Shown here one piece after another: positions 33,993-45,192 of a DNA stretch of 64,000 bases. Origin of the DNA: DASTFY01 sp963813375 (GTDB taxonomy: Bacteria; Actinomycetota; Acidimicrobiia; Acidimicrobiales; Ilumatobacteraceae); the NCBI GenBank assembly GCA_963813375.1, contig CAWEYT010000010.1, positions 248,001 to 312,000 on the forward strand. The letters run 5' to 3'. Each line of letters opens with the position of its first letter. Position 1 is the stretch's first letter. Under the pieces are notes generated by a model. That model did not search any database. It was not told the origin of the DNA and was given only the letters and a program-made list of their open reading frames with translations. A program made the position numbers and the translations under genes.

Positions 33993-34934
33993 GTGGGCAA
34001 AGGTCGACGAGCGAAAAGGGCCGCCGCCGTCCGCCTCGGCCTCATCTCGCTGCTCGGGCTCGTTCTCGTCGCGTGTGGGCAGGAGGATCGGCCGACCGTG
34101 ACGCCGACCGCACTGGATGACGACGCGGTCACCATCGGCTCGTTCGACTTCGCCGAGAGCGCCCTGCTGTCCGAGCTCTACGCCCAGGCCCTCGAAGCGC
34201 AGGGCTACGAGGTCGAGCGGGCGGGCGCCGTAGGCCCTCGTGAGATCGTGGCGCCGGCCCTCGAGCGTGGCCTGCTGGAGCTGGTACCGGAGTACGCCGG
34301 GACGGCGCTCACCTTCTTGAGCCTGGGTGATGCCCGCCCCACGGCCGACACCGCGTCCACGCACGAGGCGCTGACGCGGTCGGCGGCCGAACGGGGGCTG
34401 GTGGCCCTGGCGCCGTCGCCGGCGCAGGATGCCAACGCGTTCGTCGTCACCCGCGCCACGGCCGAGCGCCTCGGCGTCGAGCGGCTCAGCGATCTCGCGC
34501 CGCTGGCGGGTGAGTTGACGTTCGGGGGACCGCCCGAGTGCGCGTCCCGGCCGCTGTGCCTGGAGGGACTGCGGGACTTGTACGGGATCGAGTTCGGGAC
34601 CGTGCTCGCTCTCGATCCCGCCGGGCCCCGCACACGCGAGGCCCTGCACGACGGCGCCATCGACGTGGCGCTCATGTTCACGACCGCGGCCACCATCGAC
34701 GCCGACGACCTCGTCGTGCTGGCCGACGACCGAAGCCTGCAGCCCGCCGAGAACGTGACCCCGCTCGTACGCCAGGACGTCGTCGACCGATGGGGGCAGG
34801 AGCTCGTCGACACGGTCGACGCCGTCTCCGAACGGCTGTCCACCGACGAGCTGCGCCGCCTCAACACGTTGCTCGACGGCCGCTCCCCCGCCGCCGTCGC
34901 CGCCGAGTGGCTGCAGGAGCAGGGTCTCGCATGA
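33993..34934 (+). CDS. Orphan glycine betaine/osmoprotectant-type binding lipoprotein (OpuAC/ProX)
   Basis: The 313-residue protein (GTG start, 33993) has a signal with lipobox LVAC and an OpuAC-type fold: VTIGSFDFAESALLSELYAQ, ELVPEYAGTALTFL, and the tail ELRRLNTLLDGRSPAAVAAE. It normally delivers glycine betaine or choline to an ABC importer. No permease or ATPase gene is adjacent; the next gene downstream encodes a membrane kinase fusion, with six bases between stop and start. Confidence 0.83.
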   Translation: MGKGRRAKRAAAVRLGLISLLGLVLVACGQEDRPTVTPTALDDDAVTIGSFDFAESALLSELYAQALEAQGYEVERAGAVGPREIVAPALERGLLELVPEYAGTALTFLSLGDARPTADTASTHEALTRSAAERGLVALAPSPAQDANAFVVTRATAERLGVERLSDLAPLAGELTFGGPPECASRPLCLEGLRDLYGIEFGTVLALDPAGPRTREALHDGAIDVALMFTTAATIDADDLVVLADDRSLQPAENVTPLVRQDVVDRWGQELVDTVDAVSERLSTDELRRLNTLLDGRSPAAVAAEWLQEQGLA

Positions 34935-34940
34935 GCGGCG

Positions 34941-37176
34941 ATGTCAAGCCCGTGCGAGACGACGTCCGTGCCGGCTCCCTCGGCGCCGGCCACGACGGTG
35001 AACCAGGATCCGCTCGTCGCGGCTGGGCCGCCGACCGCTCGGCACGCCGGTCGGCGCCGCCGCCCGTCGGGCGCTCCTCCCCCGCTCCCCCGCAGCCTGG
35101 GATCCACGGGCAAGGGCTGGCTGGCGCTCATCCTCGCCATCGTCGCCGTCCTGATCCTGGCCCGCCTCTTCGCCGGTGTCCGTCGGCTGATCGAGCAGGT
35201 CGACACCGCCATCCTGCTCGCGATCGCCCGGATCCGCACGCCGTGGCTCACGGACGTCTTCAAGGGCATCGACCGCATCGGGCTGGGGTGGTCGTTCACG
35301 GTGCTGGCGCTGGGCCTCATCATCGCCCTGCTCGTCTTCCGCCGCTGGCGCCACCTCTTCACGTACCTGGGCGGCGTCTTCCTCATCCAACTGGTCGGCG
35401 TGGCGCTCATCGAAGGCTTCCAGCGGCCCAAGCCCTTCGACGTGACGATCCTCGATCGCTGGAAGGGGTTCTCGATGCCGTCGGCCCCGGTGGCCGTCGT
35501 GACCATGCTCGTGGTCGGGTACCTCTACACCCTCGTCGTGGCCGGCCGGGCCCGTTCGCAGGCCAAGATCGTCGGGGCGGTCGTCGGTCGCCGTCTACTG
35601 CTTCGCCCGCCTGTACCTGGCCGTCGACCACCCGACCGACGCGCTCGTCTCAGTGGCGCTGACGGTCGGCATCCTCGTGAACGCCTTCCGGTTCTTCACT
35701 CCCAACGAGGTCTTCCCCGTCACCTACCAGAAGGGCAAGACGGCCCACCTCGATGTCACCGGCGAGCGGGGCGAGGCCATCCGCCACGCGCTCCGCGATC
35801 AGCTCGGCCTGACCGTGGTCGAGATCAAGCCCGTGGGCCTGGCCGGCTCCGGCGGCTCGACCCCGCTGCGCCTGCGGGTGGAGGGCGACCCCGACACGTA
35901 CCTGTTCGGGAAGCTCTATGCCATGAACCACGTGCGGGCCGACCGCTGGTACAAGTTGGGTCGCACCATCCTCTACGGCCGCCTGGAGGACGAGAAGCCC
36001 TTCCAGTCCGTCCGCCGGCTGGTGCAGTACGAGGACTACGCGCTGCGCCTGGTGCGCGACGCGGGCATCCACACCGCCTGCCCGTACGGCATCGTCGAGA
36101 TGACGCCCGAGCGCGAGTACCTCCTCGTCGCGGAGTTCTTCTACGGCTCCGTCGAGATCGGCGAGGCGGCGGTCGACGACGACATCATCGACCAAGGGTT
36201 CGTCCTGGTCCGCCGGCTGTGGGACGCCGGCCTGGCCCATCGCGACATCAAGCCCGCCAACCTGCTGGTCCGCGACGGCGAACTGCTCGTCATCGACGTG
36301 GCGTTCGTGCAGGCCCGCCCCTCGCCGTGGCGCCAGGCCATCGACCTGGCCAACATGATGCTGGTCCTCGCCGTGCGGACCGATGCGCCGAGGGTCTACG
36401 AGCGCGCGACCCGGCTGTTCACGCCCGACGAGATCGCGGAAGCGTTCGCCGCCACCCGCGGTGTCGCCAGCCCCACCCAGCTCCGGATGATGATGAAGCG
36501 CGACGGTCGCGATCTCGTGACCCAGTTCCGGGAGCTGGCCCCTCCGTGCCGCCCGGTCTCGCTCCAGCGCTGGAGCGTCAAGCGGGTGCTCCTGGCCGCC
36601 GGCGTCTTCATCGGCGGCCTGCTGGCCCTGGCGGCCACGTTCAGCCTCTTCGTGCCCGCGGAGCTCGCGGGCAACGGCACGCCGAGCTGCGGGACGGACA
36701 ACGTGATGGTGCTCATGGCTCAGTCCGTCCCATCGGCCGCCGCTGTCCCGTGCCTGGCCACGCTCCCCGCCGGGTGGGACCTCGGGGGCGTGGCCATCAA
36801 GCGGGGCGAGGCCAGCTTCTGGTTGGACTCCGATCGCGGCGGTTCGAAGGCGGTGACCGTGACCTTGCTGCCGCCGTCGGAGTGCCGGACGGACGAGGCG
36901 GTCGAGGTGCTCAGCGACGAGTCGGACATGCAGCGGTTCGAGCAGCCCGAGCGGCTCCCACCCGAGCTCAGGACCACCCGCTACTACCTCTTTGCCGGAG
37001 GGTGCGTGACCTACGAGTTCGACTTCGGCGCCGAGGCCGACACCGAGCTGCTGTTCGCCGCCGACAGCGCGCTGGCCTTCCAGCCCCGCCGGGCGCTGGT
37101 CGAGGCCGTGGACGAGCGCACCGGCGGGCTGAAGCTGTGCGGAGCCGACGCACCGCCGTGCACCGGCGGGCGCTGA
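34941..37176 (+). CDS. PAP2-like membrane domain fused to a Ser/Thr (RIO-like) kinase and an exported domain; one frameshift
   Basis: Residues about 50-235 form a PAP2-type membrane domain with motif 1 (FQRPKPF) and motif 3 (ARLYLAVDHPTDAL). Motif 2, normally PSGH, reads PSAP and lacks the catalytic His. A frameshift near 35585 separates motif 3 from the rest. A kinase-like domain follows, with YLFGKLYAMNH, VQYEDYALRLVRDAGI, the catalytic loop HRDIKPANLLV and VIDVAF in place of DFG. A membrane helix (VLLAAGVFIGGLLALAATF) and a C-terminal domain of about 180 residues with several cysteines come last. The PAP2 part is probably non-hydrolytic and the kinase possibly active. Confidence 0.7.
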
Positions 37177-37188
37177 GGCCGAGTCCGC

Positions 37189-39158
37189 ATGCAGCTCGTG
37201 GTAGCGACCTCGATCGGCGGCGGGCTGGTGCGCGTCACGCTCGCCATCGCCATCGCCGCCGCCATCACGGCGGTGTCGCTGCGGCTGCTCGGGCTGCGCC
37301 GCGGCTGGCCGAAGGCCCTCCTGGCCGGCGTCATCGGCTGGGGCTGCGCCGGACTGCTGGCCCTCGGCCTGGCCCACTGGGACTGGGGCGCGGACGGGCT
37401 CGCCATCCACACCGTGGCCATCGGCATCCCGGCCACGATGGCGGCCGCCGTCACGCTCGACCTCCTGGCCCGGCCCGGGCACGCTGGCCACCGGCGAGCG
37501 TGCCGGCCTGATCGTCGTTCCCCGACCCTTCCGGGCCATCCGGTCGCCGCGTCGACGTGCTGCGCCGCTACCGCGAGCTCCTGCAGCTCGCCCGGAGGGA
37601 GGGTTTCGGGCCCCTGCTCTCCGCCCGCGGGCGGATCGAACGGTCGACCGAGGCCACCGGGGTCCGCCTGCGCCGGCTGCTCGAAGACGCTGGCGGCGTG
37701 TACGTGAAGCTCGGCCAGATCGCCGCCACCAGGGTCGACCTCATCTCGCCCGAGCTGGCCGCCGAGCTGGCCCAGCTCCAGAACCGAGTCCGGCCCGAGC
37801 CCGTCGAGCGGATCCAGCCGGTCCTCGAGGCCGAGCTCGGCCAACCCGTCAACGAGGTCTTCGCCGAATTCGACTGGGAGCCTCTGGCCGCGGCCTCGAT
37901 CGGCCAGACCTACCGCGCCCGCCTCCACACGGGCGAACCGGTGGTGGTGAAGGTCCAACGGCCCAGCATCGAGGAGGTCATGGAGCGCGACCTCGCCGCC
38001 CTCGCGCTGGTGGCCAACCTGGTGCAACGGCGGACCCCGCTCGGTCAGAGCATGCGCTCCGGCGAGGTGCTCGACCAGTTCGCCCGCAGCCTCCGGGCCG
38101 AGCTGGACTTCCGCCGCGAGGCCGATGCCATGGACGAGATGCGGACCCTGCTGGGGCCGGACTCGGTCGTGCGCATCCCCCTCGTCTACAAAGAGCTGTG
38201 CACCCGCCGCCTCCTCGTGCAGGAGCTGTTCGACGGCTTCACGGTCGCCGACGGTGACGCGCTGGCGGCCTCGGGCTACGACCGCGCCGCGCTGGCCGAC
38301 GCCCTGCTGCGGTCGATGCTGGAGCAGATCCTCACGGTCGGTTTCTTCCACGCCGATCCGCACCCGGGCAACGTGTTCGTGCTCGATGGCGGCACGCTCG
38401 GGCTCATCGACTTCGGCGCCGTCGGCCGGCTGGACCCGGTCCAGCAGAAGGCCATGGTCGACCTGATGGCGGCGCTGGTCCGCCGCGACGTCGAGCTGCT
38501 GCGGGACGGGGTCGAGCGGGTGGCGGAGATGGCCGAGACGGTGCCGCCCGAGCGGCTGGAGCGCTCGTTCGCCCGGCTGATGGCCGACCACCTGCGTCCC
38601 GGGGGCGCGGTCGATCCCTCGATCCTGCAAGACCTCGTCTCGACGCTGTCGGAGTTCGGGATCCGCCTACCCGGCGACCTCGTGATCCTGTCCCGGGCCA
38701 TGGTCACCCTCGACGGCACCCTCGGCATCATCAGCCCCGGGGTCTCACTCGTCGGCGCAGCGACCAGCCAGCTCACAGGACCGGACAGTGCAGCGTTCGT
38801 CGACCCGGCGACCATCGTGCGCGAGGAGCTCCTCTCGATGCTCCCCCACCTCCGGCGCCTGCCCGACCGCCTCGACCGCACGCTCATGCTGGCCGGCCGC
38901 GGCGACCTACGGGTCCGGAGCGTCGTCGACGAGGACTCGCGGCGCATACTGCGGACGCTGGTGAACCGGGGCCTGCTGGCCGTGGTCGGCGCGGTGTTCC
39001 TGACCGTGTCCACCATGCTGTTGGTGACAGACGAGGAGGGACCCGGGGTGGCTGACAGCGTCGGCCTGTACGAGATCTTCGGCTACGGAGGGCTCCTGGC
39101 GGGAACCGTGCTCTGCCTACGGGTGGTCGCCGGCGTGGCCCGGGACGGAACGGTATGA
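37189..39158 (+). CDS. UbiB/ABC1-family kinase-like membrane protein, two frameshifts
   Basis: An N-terminal membrane region (from 37189, three hydrophobic segments) is joined by two single-base corrections (near 37480 and 37545) through GERAGLIVVPRPFRAIRS to the ABC1 domain. This has the family's VKLGQIAATRVD, the Ala-rich loop LAAASIGQTYRA, VVVKVQRP, FHADPHPGNVFV and LIDFGAVGRL, then two C-terminal membrane helices. UbiB-type proteins are atypical kinases/ATPases that help extract or move isoprenoid lipids such as quinone precursors. Its stop overlaps a short bridging element. Confidence 0.82.
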
Positions 39159-39280
39159 CCGAGCGAAGCGAGGTCCATGTCACGGTCGTATGTTCGCCGC
39201 GCAGCGGCGAACCGGTCACTGGTGCTCCCCGGACCATCGATCGTCAGAGCACGCCTCATGACCTGATGGTGCACCAGTGA
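39155..39280 (+). repeat. Dispersed ATGA-junction element, copy 3, with a 41-codon frame
   Basis: The insert begins ATGACCGAGCGAAGCGAG over the UbiB stop and ends with TGA overlapping the GTG of the next gene, so its 41-codon frame is coupled on both sides. It holds a perfect 9-bp hairpin with a GCA loop (39192-39200 with 39204-39212) and a 13-bp inverted repeat (39213-39225 with 39271-39283). The encoded N terminus MTERSEVHVTV matches the MSERSELHVTV tag on the SDR at 8432. Confidence 0.65.
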
Positions 39281-41699
39281 CCGAGCTCGACGTCCCCGGC
39301 CCGCCGAGCAGCGTCGATCCCGGCGTCCCGACCGGTGCCGGCCTCGGAGACCGGGCTCCCGGCGAGCGCTACTTCCGCCACCCGGGCGACGTGGTCCGAT
39401 TGGTGCTCTGGTCGATCGTCACGTTCGTCCTCGCACTGTTCGTCAGCGTCGCCTCGGACACCAGCGACGGGCTCACCACCGATCTGGGTCGCGCCGCGTT
39501 CGCGACTGGCCGAGGCCGTGCGCGAGCTGGCCCTCGCCCTGGCGCAGGTCGGCGCAGTCCTGGTGCCGTTGGTGGTCGTCGTGGTCCTCGTCGTGCAACG
39601 CCGGTGGCGGCGGCTGGGCGTCGGGCTCCTGGCCGCGGCGGCCGGCGTGGTGGTGCTCGCGGTCGTGGACGCCGCCGTCGGCCTCTCCGGCCACACCGAA
39701 GGGGCGCTGGACAGCGATACCTGGGTGGCGTCTCCGCGCTTCCCGTCTGTGTGGTACCTCGCGGCGGCGACCGCGGCGACCGTCGTCGGGAAGGCATGGC
39801 TTCCGCGGGCCTGGCGGCGGGCCAGCGACATCGCCATCGGTGTGCTGGCGCTCGTGCTGGCCATCGCCGGCACCGCTGGGGTGCCGGACCTGCTCCTGGC
39901 GCTCGCCGCCGGCCTGACCGCCGGGTCCGCGGTGCTGGTCGTGCTCGGCGCGCCGAACCGACGGCCCACACCGGCCATGGTCGGTGAGGCGCTGGCCCGA
40001 GCCGGGATCACGGTCACCGAACTGACGGTCCTGCGGGCCGACAGCGGCCGCGCCCTCCTGTACCGCGCCGCGACGGCGGAGGGACCCGAGCTGTTCCTGA
40101 AGGTCTACGAGCGCGACAGCCGGGACGCCGACGCCCTCTACCGCGGCTACCGCACGGTGCAGCTCCGCGAGCCGGTGGAAGGCCCGGCCAGCCGCACGAT
40201 GGCGGTCGAGGTCGGCAACGAAGCACTCGTGCTCCTCATGGCTCGCCGGAGCGGGGTGTCCTGCCCCGAGGTGGCGACGCTGGCCACGCTCGAGGATGGC
40301 TCGCAGGTCCTGGCGTTGGACTGGGTGGACGGGCCGACGCTCGACCAGGTCCCACCCGACGAGGTCGACGACGCCCTGCTCGAGTCGGTGTGGCGGGCCG
40401 TCCGGACGATGCACGAAGCGCGCCTCGCCCACGGGGTCCTCCGCGGTGGCAACCTGATGCTCGACGGCGGCCAGCCGATCATCACGGGCCTGGGCTCGGG
40501 GGTCCTGCCCGCCACGCCCGGCCAACTCGCCACCGACCGGGCGGAGCTGCTCACCTGGTCGGCCGGGCGGGTCGGCGCCGACCGCGCACTGGCCGCAGCC
40601 GCCAAGGTGATCGATCCAGAGGATCTGGCCGCGGCCGGCGCGTACCTCCAACCCCTCGCGCTGTCCGCAGCCACCCGGCGCCCTGCGACCAAGGCGTTGC
40701 TCGGACAGCTACGGACCGGTCTGGCCGAGACCACCGGGATCGAGCCGGCGCCGCTGGCCCAACTCGTCCGAGTCCGCCCCCGGACGCTGCTCACCGTCGT
40801 CGCCCTCACCGCGGCCTTCTACGTCCTGCTCCCACAGCTGGCCAACGTCGACGAGAGCGTCCGGGCCATGGGCGACGCCAACTGGGGGTGGCTGGCCGTG
40901 GCCACGGTCATGTCGCTGCTCACCTACCTGGCCTCGGCGATCGGCATGGCCGGCGGCGTGCCGGGACGCCTGCCGCTGCGAGCCAACGTGTACACGCAGT
41001 TCGCATCGAGCTTCATCAACCGCGTCACCCCCGCCAACGTGGGAGGGATGGCGCTGAACGTGCGCTTCATGCAGAAGGCCGGCATCCCGCCGGCCCAGGC
41101 GGTCACGGGGGTCGGCCTCAACTCGGCGGCCGGCGGCATCATCCATGTGGGGCTGCTCTTCGTGTTCCTGGCCTGGGCCGGGCAGGGCGGTGGGCAGGCG
41201 TTCAAGATCCCGGCCAGCAGCAAGCTGCTCGTCATCATCGCCGTCGTGCTGGCTCTCGTCGGGATCGTCCTGGCCACCCGCAAGGGGCGTCGCCTCGTGC
41301 GCACGCATGTGCTCCGCTGGCTGCGCCAGTCGTGGGCCAGCCTGCGCGTGCTGGCCCGCTCGCCGATGAAGCTGGCCGCCCTCTTCGGCGGATCGGCCGG
41401 CGTCACGTTGGCGTACGTCGCTGCGCTCTTCGCCGCGGTGCTCGCCTTCGACAGCCGACCTCTCGTTCGCGCAGGTCGGCGCGGTGTACCTCGGCTCCTC
41501 GATCATCGCCGCCGCCGCGCCCACACCCGGCGGGCTCGGCGCCATGGAGGCCGCGCTCGTCGCCGGCCTGACCGGCGTGGGCATGGACTCCGCCACCGCG
41601 GTCGCCGCCGTGCTCAGCTACCGGCTGCTCACGTACTGGCTGCCGATCCTGCCGGGCTGGCTCAGCTTCCGCTCCCTGGAACGTCACAACCTGATCTGA
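39277..41699 (+). CDS. Flippase-like (LPG synthase TM family) protein with N-terminal pseudokinase; two frameshifts
   Basis: GTG at 39277 starts a polar segment and four membrane helices. After a shift near 39500 comes a kinase-like domain (LFLKVYERDSRDADALYRGY, HEARLAHGVLRGGNLML, ITGLGSG) that lacks the HRD Asp and the DFG Asp, so a pseudokinase. From about 40790 a seven-helix PF03706 region follows (FINRVTPANVGGMALNVRF; PTPGGLGAMEAALVAGLTG), with a second shift near 41453. Such proteins are proposed lipid flippases or lysyl-PG synthase relatives. The gene is coupled to the UbiB gene through the bridging element. Confidence 0.78.
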
Positions 41700-41746
41700 C
41701 GGGATTGGCCGCGGGCCGCAGAGCGGCGCGCACCTACGCTTCCTCA

Positions 41747-44700
41747 GTGCCGTTCGGTCCCGTCGATCCCGCCCTCGATCTGCCAGGCCTCGAGGAGCGG
41801 CTGCTGGCGCGCTGGCGGGCCGACGACCTGTTCGGCCAGGTGCAGGCGTGGCGGGCCGGTGGGACGCCGTGGACCTTCTACGAGGGTCCCCCCACGGCCA
41901 ACGGCCGCCCCGGGCTCCACCACGTGTGGGCGAGGGTCTTCAAGGACCTCTACCCGCGGTTCCAGACCATGCGGGGTCACACCGTGCCCCGGCAGGCCGG
42001 TTGGGACAGCCACGGGCTGCCGGTCGAGATCGAAGTCGAGAAGGAGCTCGGGCTGCAGTCCAAGCAGGACATCGAGGCCTACGGCGTGGCCGCCTTCAAC
42101 GAGCGCTGCCGGGAGTCCGTGTCGCGCTACGTCGAGGACTGGATCGCGCTGACGGAGCGGTCCGGCGTCTGGTTCGACACCGAGCACGCCTACTGGACGA
42201 TGAGCAACGACTTCATCGAGTCCGTCTGGTGGCTCCTGCGGCAGCTCTGGGACGCGGGGCTGCTCTACGAGGGCCACCGGGTCACCCCGTACTGCCCCCG
42301 CTGCGGCACCGCGCTCTCCTCGCACGAGCTCGGCCAACTGGGCGTCTACCGGGACGTGGTGGACCCGTCGGCCTTCGTGCGCTTCCCGGTCATCGATCGG
42401 GACGTCGACCTCCTGGTGTGGACCACGACGCCGTGGACGCTGGTCTCCAACGTGGCCGTGGCCGTCGGTCCCGACATCCGCTACGTGCGTATCGCCGCGC
42501 CCGACGGCGGACGGGACCTCGTGCTGGCCGCCGCGGCCGCGGACCGGCGCTGGCCGGGAGCGGAGGTGTCGGAGACCTGGACCGGGCAGGACCTGGTGGG
42601 CTGGCGCTACCGGAGACCGTTCGACCTGCTGCCCGTCGACGACAGCGCGGGCACGCGTCGTGGCCGCCGACTTCGTCGCCACCGAGGACGGCTCGGGCCT
42701 CGTCCACCTGGCTCCGGCGTTCGGCGAGGCCGACGCGCAGATCGGCCGGCAGGAGGATCTCCCGGTCCTGAACCCGGTCGGGCCCGACGGCACGTTCGAC
42801 GCCCGGGTCACCCCGTGGGCCGGACGCTACGTGAAGGACGCCGATCCCGAGGTCATCGCGGACCTCCGCAGCCGGGGGCTGCTGGTCGCGGAGGAGCCGT
42901 ACGAGCACAGCTACCCCCACTGCTGGCGCTGCGGGACGCCCCTCCTGTACTGGGCCAAGACGTCGTGGTTCGTGCGCACGTCGTCCCGCCAGGACGACCT
43001 CCTGCGGGAGAACGAGGGCATCGGGTGGCACCCCGAGCACATCAAGCACGGCCGCTTCGGCAAGTGGCTGGAGGGCAACGTGGACTGGGCCCTCTCGCGG
43101 GACCGGTACTGGGGCACACCGCTTCCGATCTGGCGCTGCCGTGAGGGCCACGACACCTGCATCGGTTCGGTGGCGGAGCTCGAGGGGCTGACTGGACGCG
43201 ACCTTGGTGGGCTCGATCTCCACCGCCCTGCGGTCGACGACGTGACGTTCGGCTGCCCCGTCGAGGGCTGCAGTTCGACCGCGGTGCGGCTGGCCCCGGT
43301 CGTCGACGCCTGGTTCGACTCCGGATCCATGCCGTCGGCGCAGCACCACGCGCCCTTCGAGCACGAGGACCGCTTCCGGTCGTCCTTCCCAGCGGACTTC
43401 ATCTGCGAAGCCATCGACCAGACCCGAGGCTGGTTCTACTCGCTGCTCGCCGTCAACACGCTCGTGTTCGGGTCGACGCCGTACCGGAACGTCGTGTGCT
43501 TGGGGCTCATCGTCGACGCGCAGGGCCAGAAGATGTCGAAGTCCCGTGGCAACGTGGCCGACCCGTGGGACATGTTCGAGCGCCATGGCTCCGACGCGCT
43601 GCGGTGGTACTTCTTCTCGGGCGGATCGCCGTGGACGAACAGACGGGTCTCGGACGACGGCATCCGCGAGGCGGCTCGGACGACGCTCCTGACGCTCTGG
43701 AACGTGCTGGCGTTCTTCGCCACCTACGCCGACCTGGACGGGTGGAGGCCCGACACCGTCAGTGATCGGGACGCCGCGCCGGCGCACGCTCTCGATCGCT
43801 GGATCCGGGACGAGCTCGACGACGCCATCACGGGCGTCACCACGGCCCTCGAGGACTTCGACGCGCTCGCCGCGGCCACCCGACTGGCCCGCTTCGTCGA
43901 CGATCTCTCGAACTGGTACCTGCGCCGCTCCCGGCGCCGGTTCTGGAAGCAGGCGGAGCCAGAGGCCCACGCCACCCTCCACCACACGCTCGTCACCACG
44001 GCGCGCGCTGCTGGCGCCGTTCTGCCCGTTCCTCGCCGACGAGGTGCACAGGGTGCTGACCGACGGCCGGACGGTCCACCTCGCCGACTGGCCCCAGCCA
44101 GCGCGGCGGAGGCGACCGCGGGTTGACGGATCGCATGGCCGCCGCCCGCCGGCTCGTCACGCTCGGGCGCTCGGCCCGTACCGATGCCAAGGTCAAGGTG
44201 CGCCAGCCGCTGCGGCGGGCGTTGCTCCTGCACCCCGGCGTGGAGCTCGACGAGGCCGTCCGGGCCGAGATCCGCGACGAGCTCAACGTGCGCTCGCTGG
44301 AGGACGTGGACACGTTGTCGGGCCTCATGAGCTGGGACGTGGTCCCCAACTTCCGTGCGCTCGGGCCCCGGCTCGGGCCGCGGGTGGCCGAGGTGAAGGC
44401 GGCCCTCGTCGCCGCCGACGGGTCCGCGCTCCAGCGGTCGCTGGAGGCAGACGGCGCCATCGAGGTCGCTGGGATCCGGCTCACCACGGACGAGGTCGAG
44501 GTTCGGGCTCGCCGGCACCACTCGTTCGCGCTGGCCGAGGACGCCGGTTGGGCGGTGGCGCTCGACCTGGAGCTGGACGACGACCTTCGCCGCGAAGGCG
44601 TCGCCCGCGAACTGATCCGGGCGCTCAACGACCTGCGCAAGGAGCAGGGGCTGGCCATCGCCGACCGGGTGCGGCTGCGCCTCGGCGGTGACGACACCGT

Positions 44701-44839
44701 GCGGGCGGCCGTGGCCGAGCACGGTGCCTGGATCGCCGACGAGGTCCTCGCGGTCGAGCTCACGTGGGCCGACGGCGGCGAGCTCACCGTCCGGGTGGAC
44801 GGGTCGGCCGTGTCCGTGGCGCTGGAGCGGGCGGCCTGA
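41747..44839 (+). CDS. ileS: Isoleucine--tRNA ligase, three frameshifts
   Basis: From GTG 41747 the class Ia synthetase shows the HIGH-type motif in GRPGLHHVW, the editing-domain TTTPWTLVSNVAVAVG, KMSKSRGN and an anticodon-binding region (LTDRMAAARRLVTLGR; SARTDAKVKVRQPL). The frame shifts by one base near 42655, 44005 and 44095, each fixed by removing one base from a GC run. The three corrections bring back one product of about 1,030 residues, the usual length. ileS is essential, so errors in the sequence are the likeliest cause. No T-box leader is present in the 47-base gap upstream. Confidence 0.93.
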
Positions 44840-44848
44840 CCTCCCCGG

Positions 44849-45172
44849 TCACTGGGGCTGGTCGGGCGGCGGGAGCTGGATGGTCCGCTCGACCTCCGCG
44901 GTCCTGACGCCGCGCAGTCGCGACAACGGCCCGACGGCGTCGGGTGCCGCGGTGCCCGTGATGATCCCGATCGACTCCAGCACCTGCGCGCCGCGCAGGC
45001 CGGCGCGGCGGGCGCGGCGCAGCACGCCGTCCAGGTCCTGCAGCCCGTCGTCGTCGACCACCAGGGCCACCCCCAGGTCGTCACGGTCGTCACGGTCGCC
45101 GCGCTCGTCGGCCCCGCTGCGTCCTTCCCCCCGGGAGGGCAGGTCGGGACTGCTCGGGTGGCGACCGGTCAC
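44849..45172 (-). CDS. Small protein resembling a stand-alone subtilase prodomain (I9-like)
   Basis: The 107-residue protein has a charged Asp/Arg-rich first third and then VDDDGLQDLDGVL, AGLRGAQVLESIGIITGT and LSRLRGVRTAEVERT. This is the alternating beta-alpha pattern with a terminal Val-Glu-x-Glu-Arg strand typical of I9 propeptides. It lies 20 bases downstream of the S8 protease gene on the same strand. It may chaperone or inhibit that protease. Sequence similarity is weak, so the call rests on pattern and neighbourhood. Confidence 0.5.
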   Translation of the reverse strand: MTGRHPSSPDLPSRGEGRSGADERGDRDDRDDLGVALVVDDDGLQDLDGVLRRARRAGLRGAQVLESIGIITGTAAPDAVGPLSRLRGVRTAEVERTIQLPPPDQPQ

Positions 45173-45192
45173 CGGGCCAGGTTACGACTCCG

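Noticed and set aside
41700..41746. Possible T-box leader before ileS
   Set aside because: Only 47 bases separate ileS from the previous gene, too short for a T-box, and no specifier or T-box sequence is visible.
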